A stretch of 64,000 bases of DNA from Lineus longissimus (GCF_910592395.1 NC_088320.1:682001-746000); one strand, 5' to 3'; shown: positions 13,090 to 25,437, counted from the first letter of the stretch. Program-made: numbers and translations. Notes: a model not told the origin generated them from the sequence alone.

Positions 13090-16000
13090 ATTTTATCAAT
13101 CACAGCACAGTCAATGTATTCCTTGTAACTGAATATTATTAATCCTGTGTCAAACGCGCAAATCCAAATCGCAATAGATTTCAGCTTCACTTGGCGACAA
13201 GCTTCACCGACAAACAAATAATCCAGTAAGAACTGGAACAGTAATAGCAGGTTTTGGTCAATTTAAACGAAAGTCTCGGTCTTTTAGGACAGTTATACCA
13301 GGTTCTGATCTGTTCAAACGAAAGTCTTTCCTCCCTAGCTCCCCTGCCGTGGACTATTAGTACTACATAATACGCACAGAAGACGTAACCATGGGGGTAA
13401 TGCCGGGAGAATTGTTCATAAACATTTCGACCTGTATGCGCTAAGGGAGGAAGCGCTTAATTGAGGAAAGCCAAAGGTCAGCTATCTTTGGAACAACTCA
13501 TACAATCAAGCAGCACCTCTCCCGGGTCTAAGAGCGGACCTGGAACAGCACTTCAGGCTGGACAATATCCACCCATCTCATGCGTTAGGCGGGTTCGAGC
13601 AATTAGCCTCACCCCCGAACTGGCGTGAGCGAGGGGCGTCCTTTAGCGACTGCAAGGAAGCCGGGACGCTGTAACCTTCCCTGAACTTTTCTCCTTGATA
13701 CTGAATAACCCCCGTCTCTACTAACCGAACAAATCCAAAGAAAAGGTATCAGAAAACGAAGATCCCAGACTATTAGTAAAAGTCGGCAATAGTATGTATC
13801 TTACTCAGTGAGACGAGGGAGTCTGCCACGTCGTCACATCCAGTAAAATATGGTCTCCCCCATGTCTATTGTATAGAGACACTGCAATATGAGGTACCAC
13901 CACAGATGTTTCACCGGCTCTCGGGCATTGGCCCCTCTCACTTTGAGCCTATGCTCATCAAATTTGCATTTTCTTATAATTCCGAACTATTTCTATATGA
14001 CGATACCTGCTCTAATGCTATTGTCTCGACAAGATCTCTATCACGTTGGAGACTGCGTATCCCCCTATTCAGTACAGGCTGTTGCGACCTTCACCAGCGG
14101 ATATTGGAACAAGCTTGACTGGCCACTTTATTCTGGATGAACGGACAATGCAATATCAAACTTACCTACATTTATTAATAAAGTCTCTTTTGAGGTTGAT
14201 GACTATTTCATCAACTGGAAAGGTTAATATGGGGTTACAACCTGGACTCGGTCGGTCGAGACATGTCGGTCGCTGACCTGGCATAAAAGGGTATTTATCC
14301 TACCTTCAAATAGTCAACAAAAGTGCATTTTCGTTGGTTGTGAAGATGTACCAAGCCACCTTACTTTCTCAATCCCAAGACCTGACCTGACCCTATGACC
14401 ATTGGACTGCATCGCCAGCTCTCATCTCCCTTCAAGCATGAGACACCACTTCGGGGGAACGAGTGTAATGGTCCAAGATAGTTGGGGTCAGGCTATTTTA
14501 TCCTGAGGGTAGGCCCTCTACACCAACACCTCAATTTAAACTTAGCATTGAGGAGGCTCGCCTGGTATTAAGAAGGCACATGGCAGCCGCCAAGTCGGAT
14601 TTGGCCAATTTTTGTCATCAGCACAGCCTGGTCTATACCTGTCTTTCTTTGCTGGATGGTCAGTCAGTGTTTGTGGGGCTGACTAGCGGGGGGAGGGGAA
14701 AGAGAACCGGCCATCATTCTCTATCATCTCGACCTACCAAGTCTCTGCCATCGCAACATTATTACTATAACTTCACCAAACCATGAGGTGCTCATCCTGC
14801 CCCTAACAAATTGTTCCACATCTTGACCAACAATGTCACATGGCTTTCAATATACCTAGAAGTAGACATCACTATCACCTGATCACGAAAGTCATTTTTG
14901 CCCTATTTCTTATTCTCTTCCCAACCATATGACCAAATCACCATTTACAGTCAATTCGATGACTACATGTATTTGTTTTATTATGATTGAGCTAAGGCAA
15001 CCATCGATACTTTTTGTTAAAAGAAGGATGATCCCCTTTATCACAAATTAGGCCATCCATCTTAAAGATTGATTGAAATTCTATGCCTTCATGTACGTCA
15101 ATAGTGGGATTGTATTGTACTGTGAAACATTTTCTTAAGAAAGTCAACACTAATTTGAAATATCATGAATATATCTAGGCCTGGCATGGGTTCTCCGTTA
15201 TAAAGTGGAACTGATAGTTTTCGCCATGTTTGATAATCTAAAACATGAAGTAGGCTTACTTCGCCATGGAATCCTGATATATGCTTAAAATAAGGTAAGA
15301 TGAACCTCAAAAGGGTGTTATTTTTAATTTCTCTTCTTTGACCGTGAATGATTCATACCATACCATAAACTGTCGAGTCACGAGTCGAACGAAGCCTGTA
15401 GGCACCTAATACTGGATAATCAAGTTCTCATTTGTCCTCTTCATAATCCCGGCGAGTGTTCGAGAACAGGATGGTCTCCTCGGACCCCATTGCTTTAAGA
15501 TGTCGCACTAGACGACATGTCCATTCTTTGAGATAACAAGGCGTGTTGGTTATCCTTTTAGTTTTAGGACACTTTCCACCACACGGCACACTCACTCTCC
15601 GAGACAGTCCCTATTTACATCTTGAGGACAAGACATTTTGAAGATCGTTCTGTCGTTGGAGGACAGTTCTCAGCAAGTGATTGTCGATCAGAAACTTGCC
15701 TTCCTGTAATAAAACTGCTCATTGTAAATTAACTTTGATCTCCATACACATCAAAACTACATCCAAAGCAATCGGTAGAAGATATACATGTACCGTATTT
15801 TGTGAAAATTATTAATGATTATGCTCATCACAACAACAGTGCCTCAACATTGTGCATATTCCACATTGTGAGCGCTGGCCATAGAAGACGACTAATATGT
15901 TATCTATCTGGAAATATGTTGATCGGTCATTTCAGACATGAAGAGACTGAACGAAATTGGATGTCTCTCAAGATAGGGAAATTAAAAATATTAAAATGTT

Positions 16001-17590
16001 TAGCTATTCAGAAGTACATGTAGTGAGTGGGAAAACGAAAGTGTCGAATTGAACAAGTGCCACTTAACTGATTTAGTATTCACCGTAGGCTTCAGTGGTC
16101 ATTATCAAAGTTACTTTATAGTGTCATGAGGAAGTTCATCAACAATAGACTTCACAGAAGCAATGAGGACTTCAATATACCATAAAAATAAAGCTCTATA
16201 ATGGTTCATATGCTTATATCTAAACATAAAGATCAAATTTGCATTGCTTTGCACTTGAAATGGCGACCATAAACCAATTTGAAGGCTTTCACTGAACTAT
16301 CTCAAAACCTAGACACTTCGCTCCAGGGGGTCTATGGGCAGAAGATCGCTCGGGCATACAAGGCATTCATACGATACCAAGAATGAGGTGTTTTTTAACT
16401 TAAATGACAAAAAGTTTTGGTAAACATGTACAGAATTCTTGTTCTGAGTCCTTCCAGATACAAAAATGTTGTGCCATGATAGTGGTCATTGGCCCCGGAC
16501 TTAATTTCAGCTGTTGGTTAATAGAATGATTTTCCGAGATCTTCGTGGGGGCGACCAACGGATCGAATTTTCAAATGAACATTGAATATTGGGTTGAATT
16601 TCATTGAGCGCATTTTTAAACAGAAACTAACGCATTTCATTACTAAAAGTGCATTATGTATTCAAGTTCTTACTTTTTATGGTAGCTGTATTAGTAATGA
16701 ATTAGCTTGAGTTGTGAGGATGTCAGTTTGCGCTTTGTCTCGAGCGTCCTGATGAGTCAAATACCTCAAAGGAGATTATCAACACGACGAGGCATTGTTC
16801 GTATTACCAATACATATCCTCCTTCGTGGATCTTAACCTTTCAAGCAGATCAAACACATTATGAAAGAGCGACAAGACACATATAAAAGTAGCTATTGTT
16901 AAAAGTGACAGTAGATGAGTTGTGACCGGGATTACCCTGAAAATGCGATCCCGGCGTCTCTTGGTCGAGTTACCGATAAGCCGTGGGAGAGGGGACCAAC
17001 GCAGCGATCAATTATTGTTTACAGCGACTAATACAACCCCTATACTGCATCATAAAGCTATAAACTCCATCTGAAGGAAACATTTTCATAAGCACCCGAA
17101 ATCGCCTCGAGTTAAGTCGCTTCAGTAGTAGAATACACTTTTTGCTAACTCCCTTCGCCGATTCAATACTGGAGATTTTTTGTGTCATCATCTGGTTTAA
17201 AGATGGTTCACATTCTTGACTTTTACGAGCATGACTATATGCTCTCGCCATTTGTAAGTGTTGTTTTGGCATATCTTGTCGCAAGCTTGAAAAACCAGGT
17301 TCTTCTTCTTCTGCGGTATTCGATTGCGCATGGAAGGCGTTTCAGCTCTGTGATGGCCGAGAAGCGGGCTGCTTTCACTAAGTCCTCTTAAATTTTGAAC
17401 AGACAAACCTGCTTTGTGTATGTATCTTCATGCGAGGTTCCGTGGTCCTGCTAATGCATGTCGGGCTGGAAAATTACTCTTTTGCTTTGCTCTTTTTCCA
17501 GCTGCAGTCTGGGATTTGCTCAGAGATTAGGCATCAAGAGCCAAGCGGCCTCAAAACCGATTATTCACGATTCTTTATCTCATCATTTCA
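13090..17590. other. 4.5-kb intergenic stretch, no gene seen
   Basis: I searched both strands for splice-flanked conserved exons and found none. It should contain the promoter of the small secreted protein on the left, and unannotated 5' exons of the MS4A-like gene on the right, where TTTCAG acceptors appear just before its coding exon. Confidence 0.5.
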
Positions 17591-17621
17591 GGTTCCTGAT
17601 TACAACATCTCCATCATCGTC

Positions 17622-18437
17622 ATGAACAATTCGTCAGTCAAAGAGACGGTGGTTGTGTCCCGGGATCTCAGACCAGCAGACAAAACTGTCCTCCCACCAC
17701 TGCGGCCGAAGACACCGAAGGAGTTACCACCACTTCCACGAACGCCGGGCGGCCGCAGAAAATTCGCCAGCGACTCGCAGCTGCGGTGTGGCGTGATTCA
17801 AATCATTGGAGGGATTGCTGCTATCATCCTGGGCACCGGGGCAATCATAGCCGGCTCTGGAGGAAACAAATTAGGCTCCGTCGGGACTAATATCTTCGCC
17901 TCTGGAATCTGGGGCGGCCTCGTTATGATAATCGCGGGAATCTTCGGGGTCGTTTCGGCGAAGAACGAGAAGACAACTTCAATACAAGCGTGCTTGGTGT
18001 GTTCCGTGTTCAGTTTGTTGTGCTCGCTCATTTTCATTGCACTTTCGGCCAACATGTACGCAATAGACTCAGACTCAGCATTACACAAAAGCGGCACAGT
18101 CCAAATCGTGACAGACGCTACTCTAGAATCGAGAAGGAACATAGACATCGTGAGTATAATTGTCGGTCTCATGGTCTTCATCGTAGCAATCATACAGATC
18201 GTGATAAGCGGTCGTGCGCTCGCCCACGCCAGCAAACGCAAGAGCGACCGACGGGTGTTCTTCACGGCGCAGCCCACGCCTAGTGGAAATGTCCCTAAAG
18301 TGGGGCGGGACGGAGCCATAGTCATCGTGCCGGCGGGGATGCACCAACACCCTCGGCCCCATCTTCCGCCGAGTCATATCGAAGATGACCTCCCCAATAC
18401 GCCGCCGCCAAGATATGTCGATCAGTTGCGAGAATAA
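17622..18437 (+). CDS. MS4A/CD20-like four-span membrane protein
   Basis: One exon encodes 271 aa from the ATG at 17622, which lies just after a good acceptor (TCATTTCAG ending 17590). The frame is open further upstream, but that part reads as intron. The N-terminal 50 residues are Pro-rich (PPLRPKTPKELPPLP). Four hydrophobic segments follow at about 56-77, 92-112, 122-145 and 174-197, with the Gly/Ile-rich first pair (QIIGGIAAIILGTGAIIAG) typical of the CD20/MS4A fold. The cytosolic tail is basic then Pro-rich and ends with a PPRY motif at 262-265, a known PPxY ligand for WW-domain ubiquitin ligases of the NEDD4 type. Ligand and cell type are unknown. Other tetraspan families with similar topology are the main alternative. 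Confidence 0.72.
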   Translation: MNNSSVKETVVVSRDLRPADKTVLPPLRPKTPKELPPLPRTPGGRRKFASDSQLRCGVIQIIGGIAAIILGTGAIIAGSGGNKLGSVGTNIFASGIWGGLVMIIAGIFGVVSAKNEKTTSIQACLVCSVFSLLCSLIFIALSANMYAIDSDSALHKSGTVQIVTDATLESRRNIDIVSIIVGLMVFIVAIIQIVISGRALAHASKRKSDRRVFFTAQPTPSGNVPKVGRDGAIVIVPAGMHQHPRPHLPPSHIEDDLPNTPPPRYVDQLRE

Positions 18438-18482
18438 CAAGATATTGGACTAAAATGGACTTCTCTGTGATAGTTAGTTTGG

Positions 18483-18503
18483 AATAAAACATAGTGGAAT
18501 AAA
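18483..18503 (+). other. Paired poly(A) signals, MS4A-like gene
   Basis: AATAAA occurs at 18483-18488 and 18498-18503, 45-65 nt after the stop. Another at 18768-18773 could give a longer 3' end that approaches the convergent gene. Confidence 0.7.
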
Positions 18504-18802
18504 TTCACTGATAGAACAAAAGATTGACAATACAGTTTTTGACATTTCAATTCACTTCGAACCCCTTCACTATAAATGCTTCAAAGCTGAGTGGACTTGG
18601 TTTTGTTAGTCAATATTCACTGGAACCCATGGCCATAGAGGCTGCGATACCTTTATGGTGTGATTATAATGTTCTGGTCAAACACAGTACAAACCGTTCC
18701 TGGTTCGGTGATACACGTTGTAATATGTCTTTGAGTATCGCATCGAATTTCAATGTAATATACATGTAATAAAGCAAGATATTTTCACTCTTACAAGTCA
18801 AC

Positions 18803-18808
18803 TTTATT
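18803..18808 (-). other. Poly(A) signal AATAAA, VWFA/silk-like gene
   Basis: The reverse-strand hexamer lies about 390 nt beyond the stop codon at 19194. Confidence 0.6.
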
Positions 18809-19193
18809 GCTTAAAACGCGACAGTCAATATCTGCTTAAACTCACCCGCAACTAGTAAATGCTATGATGAACATTAGTGAGCTTTCGCAAGCGTCCGGTT
18901 GGGTAGGTCCATCACAACGTGTGGCGAAGATGCATCTGTTGCTAGCGCATATGCACACACTATAGATGAGTTTTCACTAGATGTGGTGAGTCGCTGGTCT
19001 AGGCCAGGCGGTTGCTAGCATGGTTAACATCTCCGCACTTGTGAAAGAGGGCGAGATTAAGCTGAATTAGACATCACTATACATGTCGAGAGATCGAGTA
19101 AAGTTTGGCCATCTCGTGTTCCTCACTTCTTGCCTACAAAGATAGAAATAATTGTGAGATTGTCTTGGCTTATACTACAAACACGTTGCTATA

Positions 19194-22100
19194 CTACTGT
19201 GTGAGCCGTGTGACATTTGATGATGCTAAGAAATCTTCCGCCCCTCGATTTGGCGCCGGTAGCACGGACTTCAGCTCTTTGATGCAACATACTGGACAAT
19301 AAAAAACAGTACCTAATTCATTGAATTTTAAAATGCAAAAAAATGAATTTACCAATACCTGCGTAGGTAACACTGCCGGTGATTTTGACTGAAAGACAAA
19401 ATAATGACTTGAGTTAGACTCCACCTCGATAGGTACATGGATGAACAATGCTAGGACATCTGTGCTCTTCTACTTGAAAACGCGGCACTGCAGGGATCAA
19501 CTGGTCGAAAGAAGCAGCTCAACATACTGTAGGAAGAGAACCAAAACTCTCATCAATATACAGCTGCCCCAAATTAAAGGTTGACTGGTCTTACGCTGAA
19601 AGAAAAAAACCACAACTGGCGATAACTTACTTGTCTGTATTCCATTCATATAAGTACGTTCTGAAACAGAAAGATAACATTTCAGTCACTTGGTGATATC
19701 ACAAACGTAGACAAAGATTAAGACTTTTTTACCATAAAGGCAAAGAGAAACGCTTTGGTCTCTTTGAATGGAGATCGCACATTGGTGCCCGCCTAAAAAC
19801 ACTTCAATCTTTTTTCAGATACATGTGGGCATAGACCCATGCGGCACCATGAAGCAATGGAGAGGTACTGCTATATATAGGCCTACTTACCGACTTTCCA
19901 GCCAACAGACTGAGCTGTAAAGAAACGTCATTGGTTGATATGAATATAAGGATACTGATGTTAACAGATCATTTTCAATGGAGTCATGCCATGGCTATAA
20001 ACACCACCAGTTTTGTGGCTTCGTTTCTTTATTTCTTGAAATGCCGCTGACGTCGCCTTTTAGCTGACGTATCATGATCACGTACAAGCGTTTACAAATT
20101 CTTATGTGATAAGGCAATAAACCAATTGTGACTTGTTTACACGTCGTCTGCTCATCATTCTAGCATGGGGGATATACTGCACTACTTTAAAGTTAGCACT
20201 TACCCCACGTGATGAAAGCGTCCATATTCGTAACTGAAACAAAAAAGTAAGCGAATATTCAAGAAGTTTTATGCTGGTTTTGGGAGATGTAAGTCGACCA
20301 TTTGCTTGGAGAACCTCGCAACTTGCGTGAAGCAGGTATGGAATATTTGTTGCTGATACGAATCATCCTCGAAAGTACTCGAACGCCCGGAATCAGTGCT
20401 TGCTGCTGTTTGAAAATGTTTGTTTGGGTATTTTTTTCTTCAAGATATAGGGCCTAATGATAATGATAATAATGAAAATAATAACATGAACATGAATGAA
20501 CAGATAACAAGAATAATTTTTCAAAAAAACACGAACTAACATATTCGCCGAGGTTCGAACTCGTGACCATCCAATCCACAGTCCAACCGTCTAACCGCCG
20601 AGGCCATCAAGGCCTTAATGGTAGAGCGGGATTTTCGTTGCTAAACTCGTCGCCATATTGAAGAAGCGCCATGATTGTGACGAGGTTACGCTGGCGGAAG
20701 GGTAATTGGGTACAAATAGTTCCAAGCTAACCGTATAATTCAATATTGCGACAGATTTTTCTTGATATATCGTATTTATATAGCTCGGTGATATAATAGA
20801 TAATGTTCGGAGGTGATTTTAATGTTTGAATGGCTTTCTCAAAAAAGTTTTTGAAGCGAGGTCAACAGGGTCAAAAGAAATAGTCTTTGGCGCCAACGAT
20901 GTCAGCAACATGGCGGATTTGTTCTAAAGTTCAAGTCGATTCTCTTCAGTGGAATCCAATTTGGATTGAGAAATAAACTCTCTTCTGAATCGTCGATTGA
21001 GGCCTGATTAGCTAGCATTGGCTGATCAGGCCCTTGGTTTCAAGTCTGCATACTTAGTTTGTCGTATTGATATAGCTCACTGTGATTTAGAGGGAGAACT
21101 TGGGTGTGGGATTTAGGTGACGAGGATGAAAATGCACCGATTCACCTCCGTGCTGCCGGTGAGCGTATCATGCAAAAACAATAATTCTTGAAAATAAATG
21201 GACGGTTTAATACGTCAAAGCAAGTAGAAGTTTTGGCTAAGATGTTGATTTCACTCACTTGCGCAGTATCCGCCTCCGACATCAGTTGTACCACTCATGC
21301 CAGCGCACCCAGTGCCTTTGACATTGAAGGCTTGAGGGATCTGTGTGACCCCATTCACGATCCTCGCACTCATATCTGAAGGCGAAAGGGGGAAATATCA
21401 CTATATATATAGTAGATGGCGACATCAAGGAAGAAAAATGGTAAAATGTCATTACTTTTAATACATGACAGATACTAAGTTCATGAATGAATAATGGTAG
21501 TTCTTATAGCGCTTTATATTGTGGAATATTCTTAAATTACATTCATTCGATAGCCGAATCCAGAAACGCGTCTGTAGAAACCACTTCGGATTATAGCCAG
21601 TTGAGAGTATCCAGAGTGGCGCTGGCCAAGGTCAAATCAGAGAGTATACCGTATTCCACCTTGCCACTGGACTCCCTGAATCAGTAGGCGGATTCTCGGC
21701 TTCCTTCATTAAGTAGATCGACTACAAACAATGGTTCCGATTTGTCAAGAAATTTATCATAAAGCTCCAACTTTAAATTGTTTTGCCACATAAAATGCGG
21801 GTAATGTTTGACTTACTAGTTGATGTGGTGGACGTAGAGCTGGAGCTGGAGAAGCCTCCGCCATTAGACATAGCTAGAAATGAGAGATGGAGATGAAAGA
21901 GACATTGTAGAACCTTTAACAAAATATTGTGAAATAAGTAAAAGAACAACAATTCTCCTGGGAATACGGATTCTGATAATGGCTAAACAGTTTGAACTCA
22001 GATGAGTATAAAGAAGAGACCATACACGGAAAAGGCTGCGTTCGTTGTTCTGATAGATTGCTATGTTACAGTGTAGAAAGCATAGCAAGATACTCACACG

Positions 22101-25100
22101 AGCCAGTTAAACCAGATGATCCTCCAGATGAGCCTTGCCAGCTGCCAGTCCCAGTTGAGCCGCCTGTTGAGCTGCTACCAGAGGAGCTACCACCTGACCC
22201 AAAGGAGCCTTGCCAGCTGCCAGTCCCAGTTGAGCCGCCTGTTGAGCTGCTACCAGAAGAGCCACCACCTGACCCAAAGGAGCCTTGCCAGCTGCCAGTC
22301 CCAGTTGAGCCGCCTGTTGAGCTGCTACCAGAGGAGCCACCACCTGACCCAAAGGAGCCTTGCCAGCTGCCAGTCCCAGTTGAGCCGCCTGTTGAGCTGC
22401 TACCAGAGGAGCTACCACCTGACCCAAAGGAGCCTTGCCAGCTGCCAGTCCCAGTTGAGCCGCCTGTTGAGCTGCTACCAGAGGAGCTACCACCTGACCC
22501 AAAGGAGCCTTGCCAGCTGCCGGATGAGCCACCACCTGAGGAGCTAGATGAACCTCCATTACTTCCAGATGAACCTCCGTAACTCCCTGAAGAACCCCCA
22601 GAACTCCCAGAGTGGCTTCCATGGCTTTCATCCGACTCGCCGATATAGTGACCACCACTACTATGTGCACCATGGTATTCCTCTGATTCGTCGTCGTGAC
22701 CACCATAGTGACTGTCGTGTGAAGAGGATGACTCGCCCTCATAGTGCCCACTTCCTCCGCCCGATACGTACGGAGCTATGGTCGTAGGCCTACCCACTTC
22801 CATAATGACTGATGTCACAGTAGGCCCTGCAAGTGAAAGTTAACCATGTGAAATATTGTTTTAGCGGACCGATAGACATTTTCAGTGAATACGACGAACC
22901 TCAAGTAGTATGGCACCGGCCGGTCGACTGAAGCCGATGGTGACGAGAAACCGACATAGAAACATGAGAATGTACATGGTAAAGGAAAGGTCGAACAGCC
23001 TGCTTGATCAAATATCACCCTACCTTGCAGGTTGCTGGCAGTAGCAGCAACATTTACAAGAATGCTATTGAAAGTCGTCACAGACACGGTGAAGTCTGTC
23101 TTGACGAACCTTGATCCAAGGGCCTGGGTCCAGAAGCTAGTGCTTCTCTGCACACCAATGGCAAAGTAATAGAAATAGGTCTTCATCGTAGTTTCCAATT
23201 GGTAGATGATGAGCTGGACTTGTCGTTGTTGACTAGAGACCTGCATACCTCCGCAGAGCCAGATTGATTTGGGTTGGTATGAGGAGAAGGAGTTTTGGAC
23301 CACCCACTGGACCTTCTGAAGGACCAAGACCACGTTCACTGACACACTCGTGAAGCTCCAGTAGGTCGTTGACAACAAATTGAGGTTTGCACTTATGTCT
23401 GACTGCGATTTAAACTGGACCACATTGACCTGGCCGCCGCGGTGGACACAGACGTAGAGCTGAAGGTTGCCGCTGCCGAGGCTGTGAGTCCGGAGGAGTG
23501 TCAGGATCATGTAGAAGGTCTCGTAGTAACCATCCTTCCCAGTGGTGCTGGAGGCGTCCAAGGTCAACACGAGTTGAAGGTTGATCTTCTTCATGGTTCT
23601 CCAAAGACCTGGAAAGATGATGCAGTGTATACAATATGAGTATGAGAGTGATAGCGATGAATTGGACGGCTAGTGGTCACACCATGTTCACGAGCATTAC
23701 CATTCCTTAACCTACCATATATCTTGAAGTTTGCCGTGTTGGTCTGGAACCAACTGATCGTCCAACTGGACGTCACGCTGAAGGAACTCAATTGAATGAT
23801 GTAAGTCCGGTCCACAATGTCCTGCCAGAAAGTCAGACCCGTCTGGGAGCCAATCGCGAAGTAGTAGAATCGGAAGTTAATGCTGATGGTCTGCACGTAG
23901 AGGGCGATCCTGGCCTTGATTTCCCAGGAGTTGCCGACGTTGAAACCGCCCATCATGAAGAGACACCTGGAATGTAATGCGATAGAAGGACATGATGAAA
24001 CCTCGATACATCTCGGAACAAAAATGGCAAAAGACTTGGGAAGGGAACCGGACCTTCATTATCCTGGTCTCTATCGCCAAGCGTTTTGGGAATTACTGAA
24101 TCACTTGGAAGATGATTTATATGCTGCTCCGAGTGGCACAAAAGAAGGACAAGCTACTTGAATGTATGAGGAAGAAGAAAATTCGAGCAACTTGACATTT
24201 GAAAGATGAGTCGAATACCAAGAGGTACTCCTTAAAAGGCGCAGCCGTAAATCTGAGACTTGAGAAGGAAACCGGGCCTACCTGCCAGCCCCTGCTCTCT
24301 GGAAGCTCAGATAAAAAGACGTGATCTTTTGGAAGATGAGCTGGATGTTGAGAGCGCTGCCGGAATATCGGCAGCCGTTGATCTGGTTGACATAGGTCTG
24401 AGTCTGGGCGTCATTGTCGAAGGTGAAGATCTGGATGTTGGCGCCGTTGGAGTAGACCACCTTCAGTCTCAAGCTATTGCCGCCAAGTATGTACGTCTAG
24501 ACAGCAGGAAAATGACTCGGTAAGCTATGATTATGTTGTACAATCAGTTACACTGCGCCTTTTAAGGACACGTAGAGGGCGATCCTGGCCTTGATTTCCC
24601 AGGAGTTGCCGACGTTGAAACCGCCCATCATGAAGAGACACATACATCCTGGTCGATAAAATTCTTGCCTCGTAAGGCAAACTTTGAAATTCTGTGAATC
24701 GATTTTTTACGCACACTCAAGGATTAGCCTAGTTAAAACCAAAGTTTCATCACCTTTACCCGCATCATTTCTCCTTCTCAGTCCATTAAAATTCCCCTCT
24801 ATTCATTCATCTGACAACAATCAGAGTATAAAGCCGACATAGAATTATATACCTTTAGCATCATGATGATGAACTGCTGCGACTTGCTGAAGGCGGACGC
24901 CCCGGTTCCTGAGGAGCCGTCAAGGGTCAAGACGAGGTCCAGGAAGAGGACTCTGGTCTTTGGTGGTGGACGAGGTGGTGCAGGCTTTGGTCGAGATCCG
25001 TGGCTATCACCCTCCATATGACCCTCATGTACATAATCGTCATAACCTTCGTCGTGGCCGTGGGCGTCATATGACCCCCCATATGAATCGCCCGAATCGC

Positions 25101-25437
25101 CCCCGTACCAGTCTCCGCCGTATTCGGAATAACCTTAAATAACCAGACAACGCCTAGAATATGGATGGCTCGGTACGCTGGTTCGTACCCAAAACGCTGT
25201 TTTTAGAATCAAACTAACAAACTGACATTTATTTCAAGTAGTTAATAATTGCCCCCCCCCCCCCCGAAGAACTTCGCTTTTCCCACAATACGTGATATCG
25301 CCGAGTTTATGCGTTTCAGTAAATTAGCCATTTGCATGGACATTTGAATTTCCGAAAATCCGAACCCTACCGTGCGCCGATTCGAGCAGTATAAGAACGC
25401 CCAAGGTTACAGTCAAGGTCAACAACGGCGACGCCAT
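19194..25437 (-). CDS. Secreted protein with two VWFA-like domains and silk-like Ser/Gly repeats
   Basis: Thirteen exons close in phase to 837 aa: 25437-25371, 25133-24853, 24496-24282, 23966-23716, 23608-23024, 22826-22098, 21873-21817, 21375-21259, 20233-20204, 19914-19891, 19660-19631, 19388-19359, 19291-19194. A signal peptide (MASPLLTLTVTLGVLILLES) is followed by a Gly/Tyr/Asp/His-rich stretch and a Pro-rich linker. VWFA-like domain 1 spans exons 2-4 (LVLTLDGSSGTG); domain 2 is all in exon 5 (LVLTLDASSTTG). Both share the phrase FYYFAIG, so they are duplicates. The fifth position of the DxSxS metal site is Gly or Thr, so metal binding may be weak or lost. Exon 6 is Gly/Ser/His/Glu-rich and has five 25-residue repeats. 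The tail has a cysteine pair. Likely role, inferred only from composition: an extracellular structural or adhesive matrix protein (shell, tube, mucus or byssus type). Confidence 0.8.
20545..20620 (-). repeat. tRNA-derived fragment (SINE-like)
   Basis: The reverse strand contains GGCGGTTAGACGGTTGGA (A-box-like) followed by GAGTTCGAACCTC (B-box-like). No acceptor stem pairs around it, so it is not a working tRNA. It lies in an intron of the VWFA/silk-like gene. Confidence 0.55.
22138..22512 (-). repeat. Five 75-bp coding tandem repeats (25-residue silk-like unit)
   Basis: Copies start at 22138, 22213, 22288, 22363 and 22438 with only a few base differences. Read on the reverse strand, each encodes GSSSTGGSTGTGSWQGSFGS plus GGSSS-type spacer, with one Trp and one Phe per unit. 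The next partial unit diverges. Near-identity implies recent expansion or homogenisation. Confidence 0.95.
24569..24641 (-). pseudogene. 73-bp copy of exon 4 start inside intron 3
   Basis: This stretch is identical to 23894-23966, the first 73 nt of exon 4 of the VWFA/silk-like gene. Identity stops exactly at the exon boundary: the real exon is preceded by CCAG, this copy by ATGTAT. With no acceptor it should not be spliced in. Confidence 0.9.

Noticed and set aside
13889-14786. Overlapping small open frames between 13.9 and 14.8 kb
   Set aside because: No conserved composition, no splice-supported continuation and no domain; likely chance.
17430-17621. 64-residue N-terminal extension of the MS4A-like protein
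   Set aside because: The extension crosses two TTTCCAG/TTTCAG acceptor sites and reads as intron or 5' UTR. The ATG at 17622 is the better start.
20545-20620. Functional tRNA gene on the reverse strand
   Set aside because: Only the internal promoter-like boxes are recognisable; the flanks do not pair as an acceptor stem.
22116-22787. Long Pro/Glu/Leu-rich open frames on the plus strand across the 75-bp repeats
   Set aside because: They are mirror frames of the repeat. The reverse strand joins in phase to VWFA exons and a signal peptide, so that strand is coding.
23410-24523. Plus-strand open frames opposite the VWFA exons
   Set aside because: No splice logic or family resemblance; they are shadows of the reverse-strand exons.
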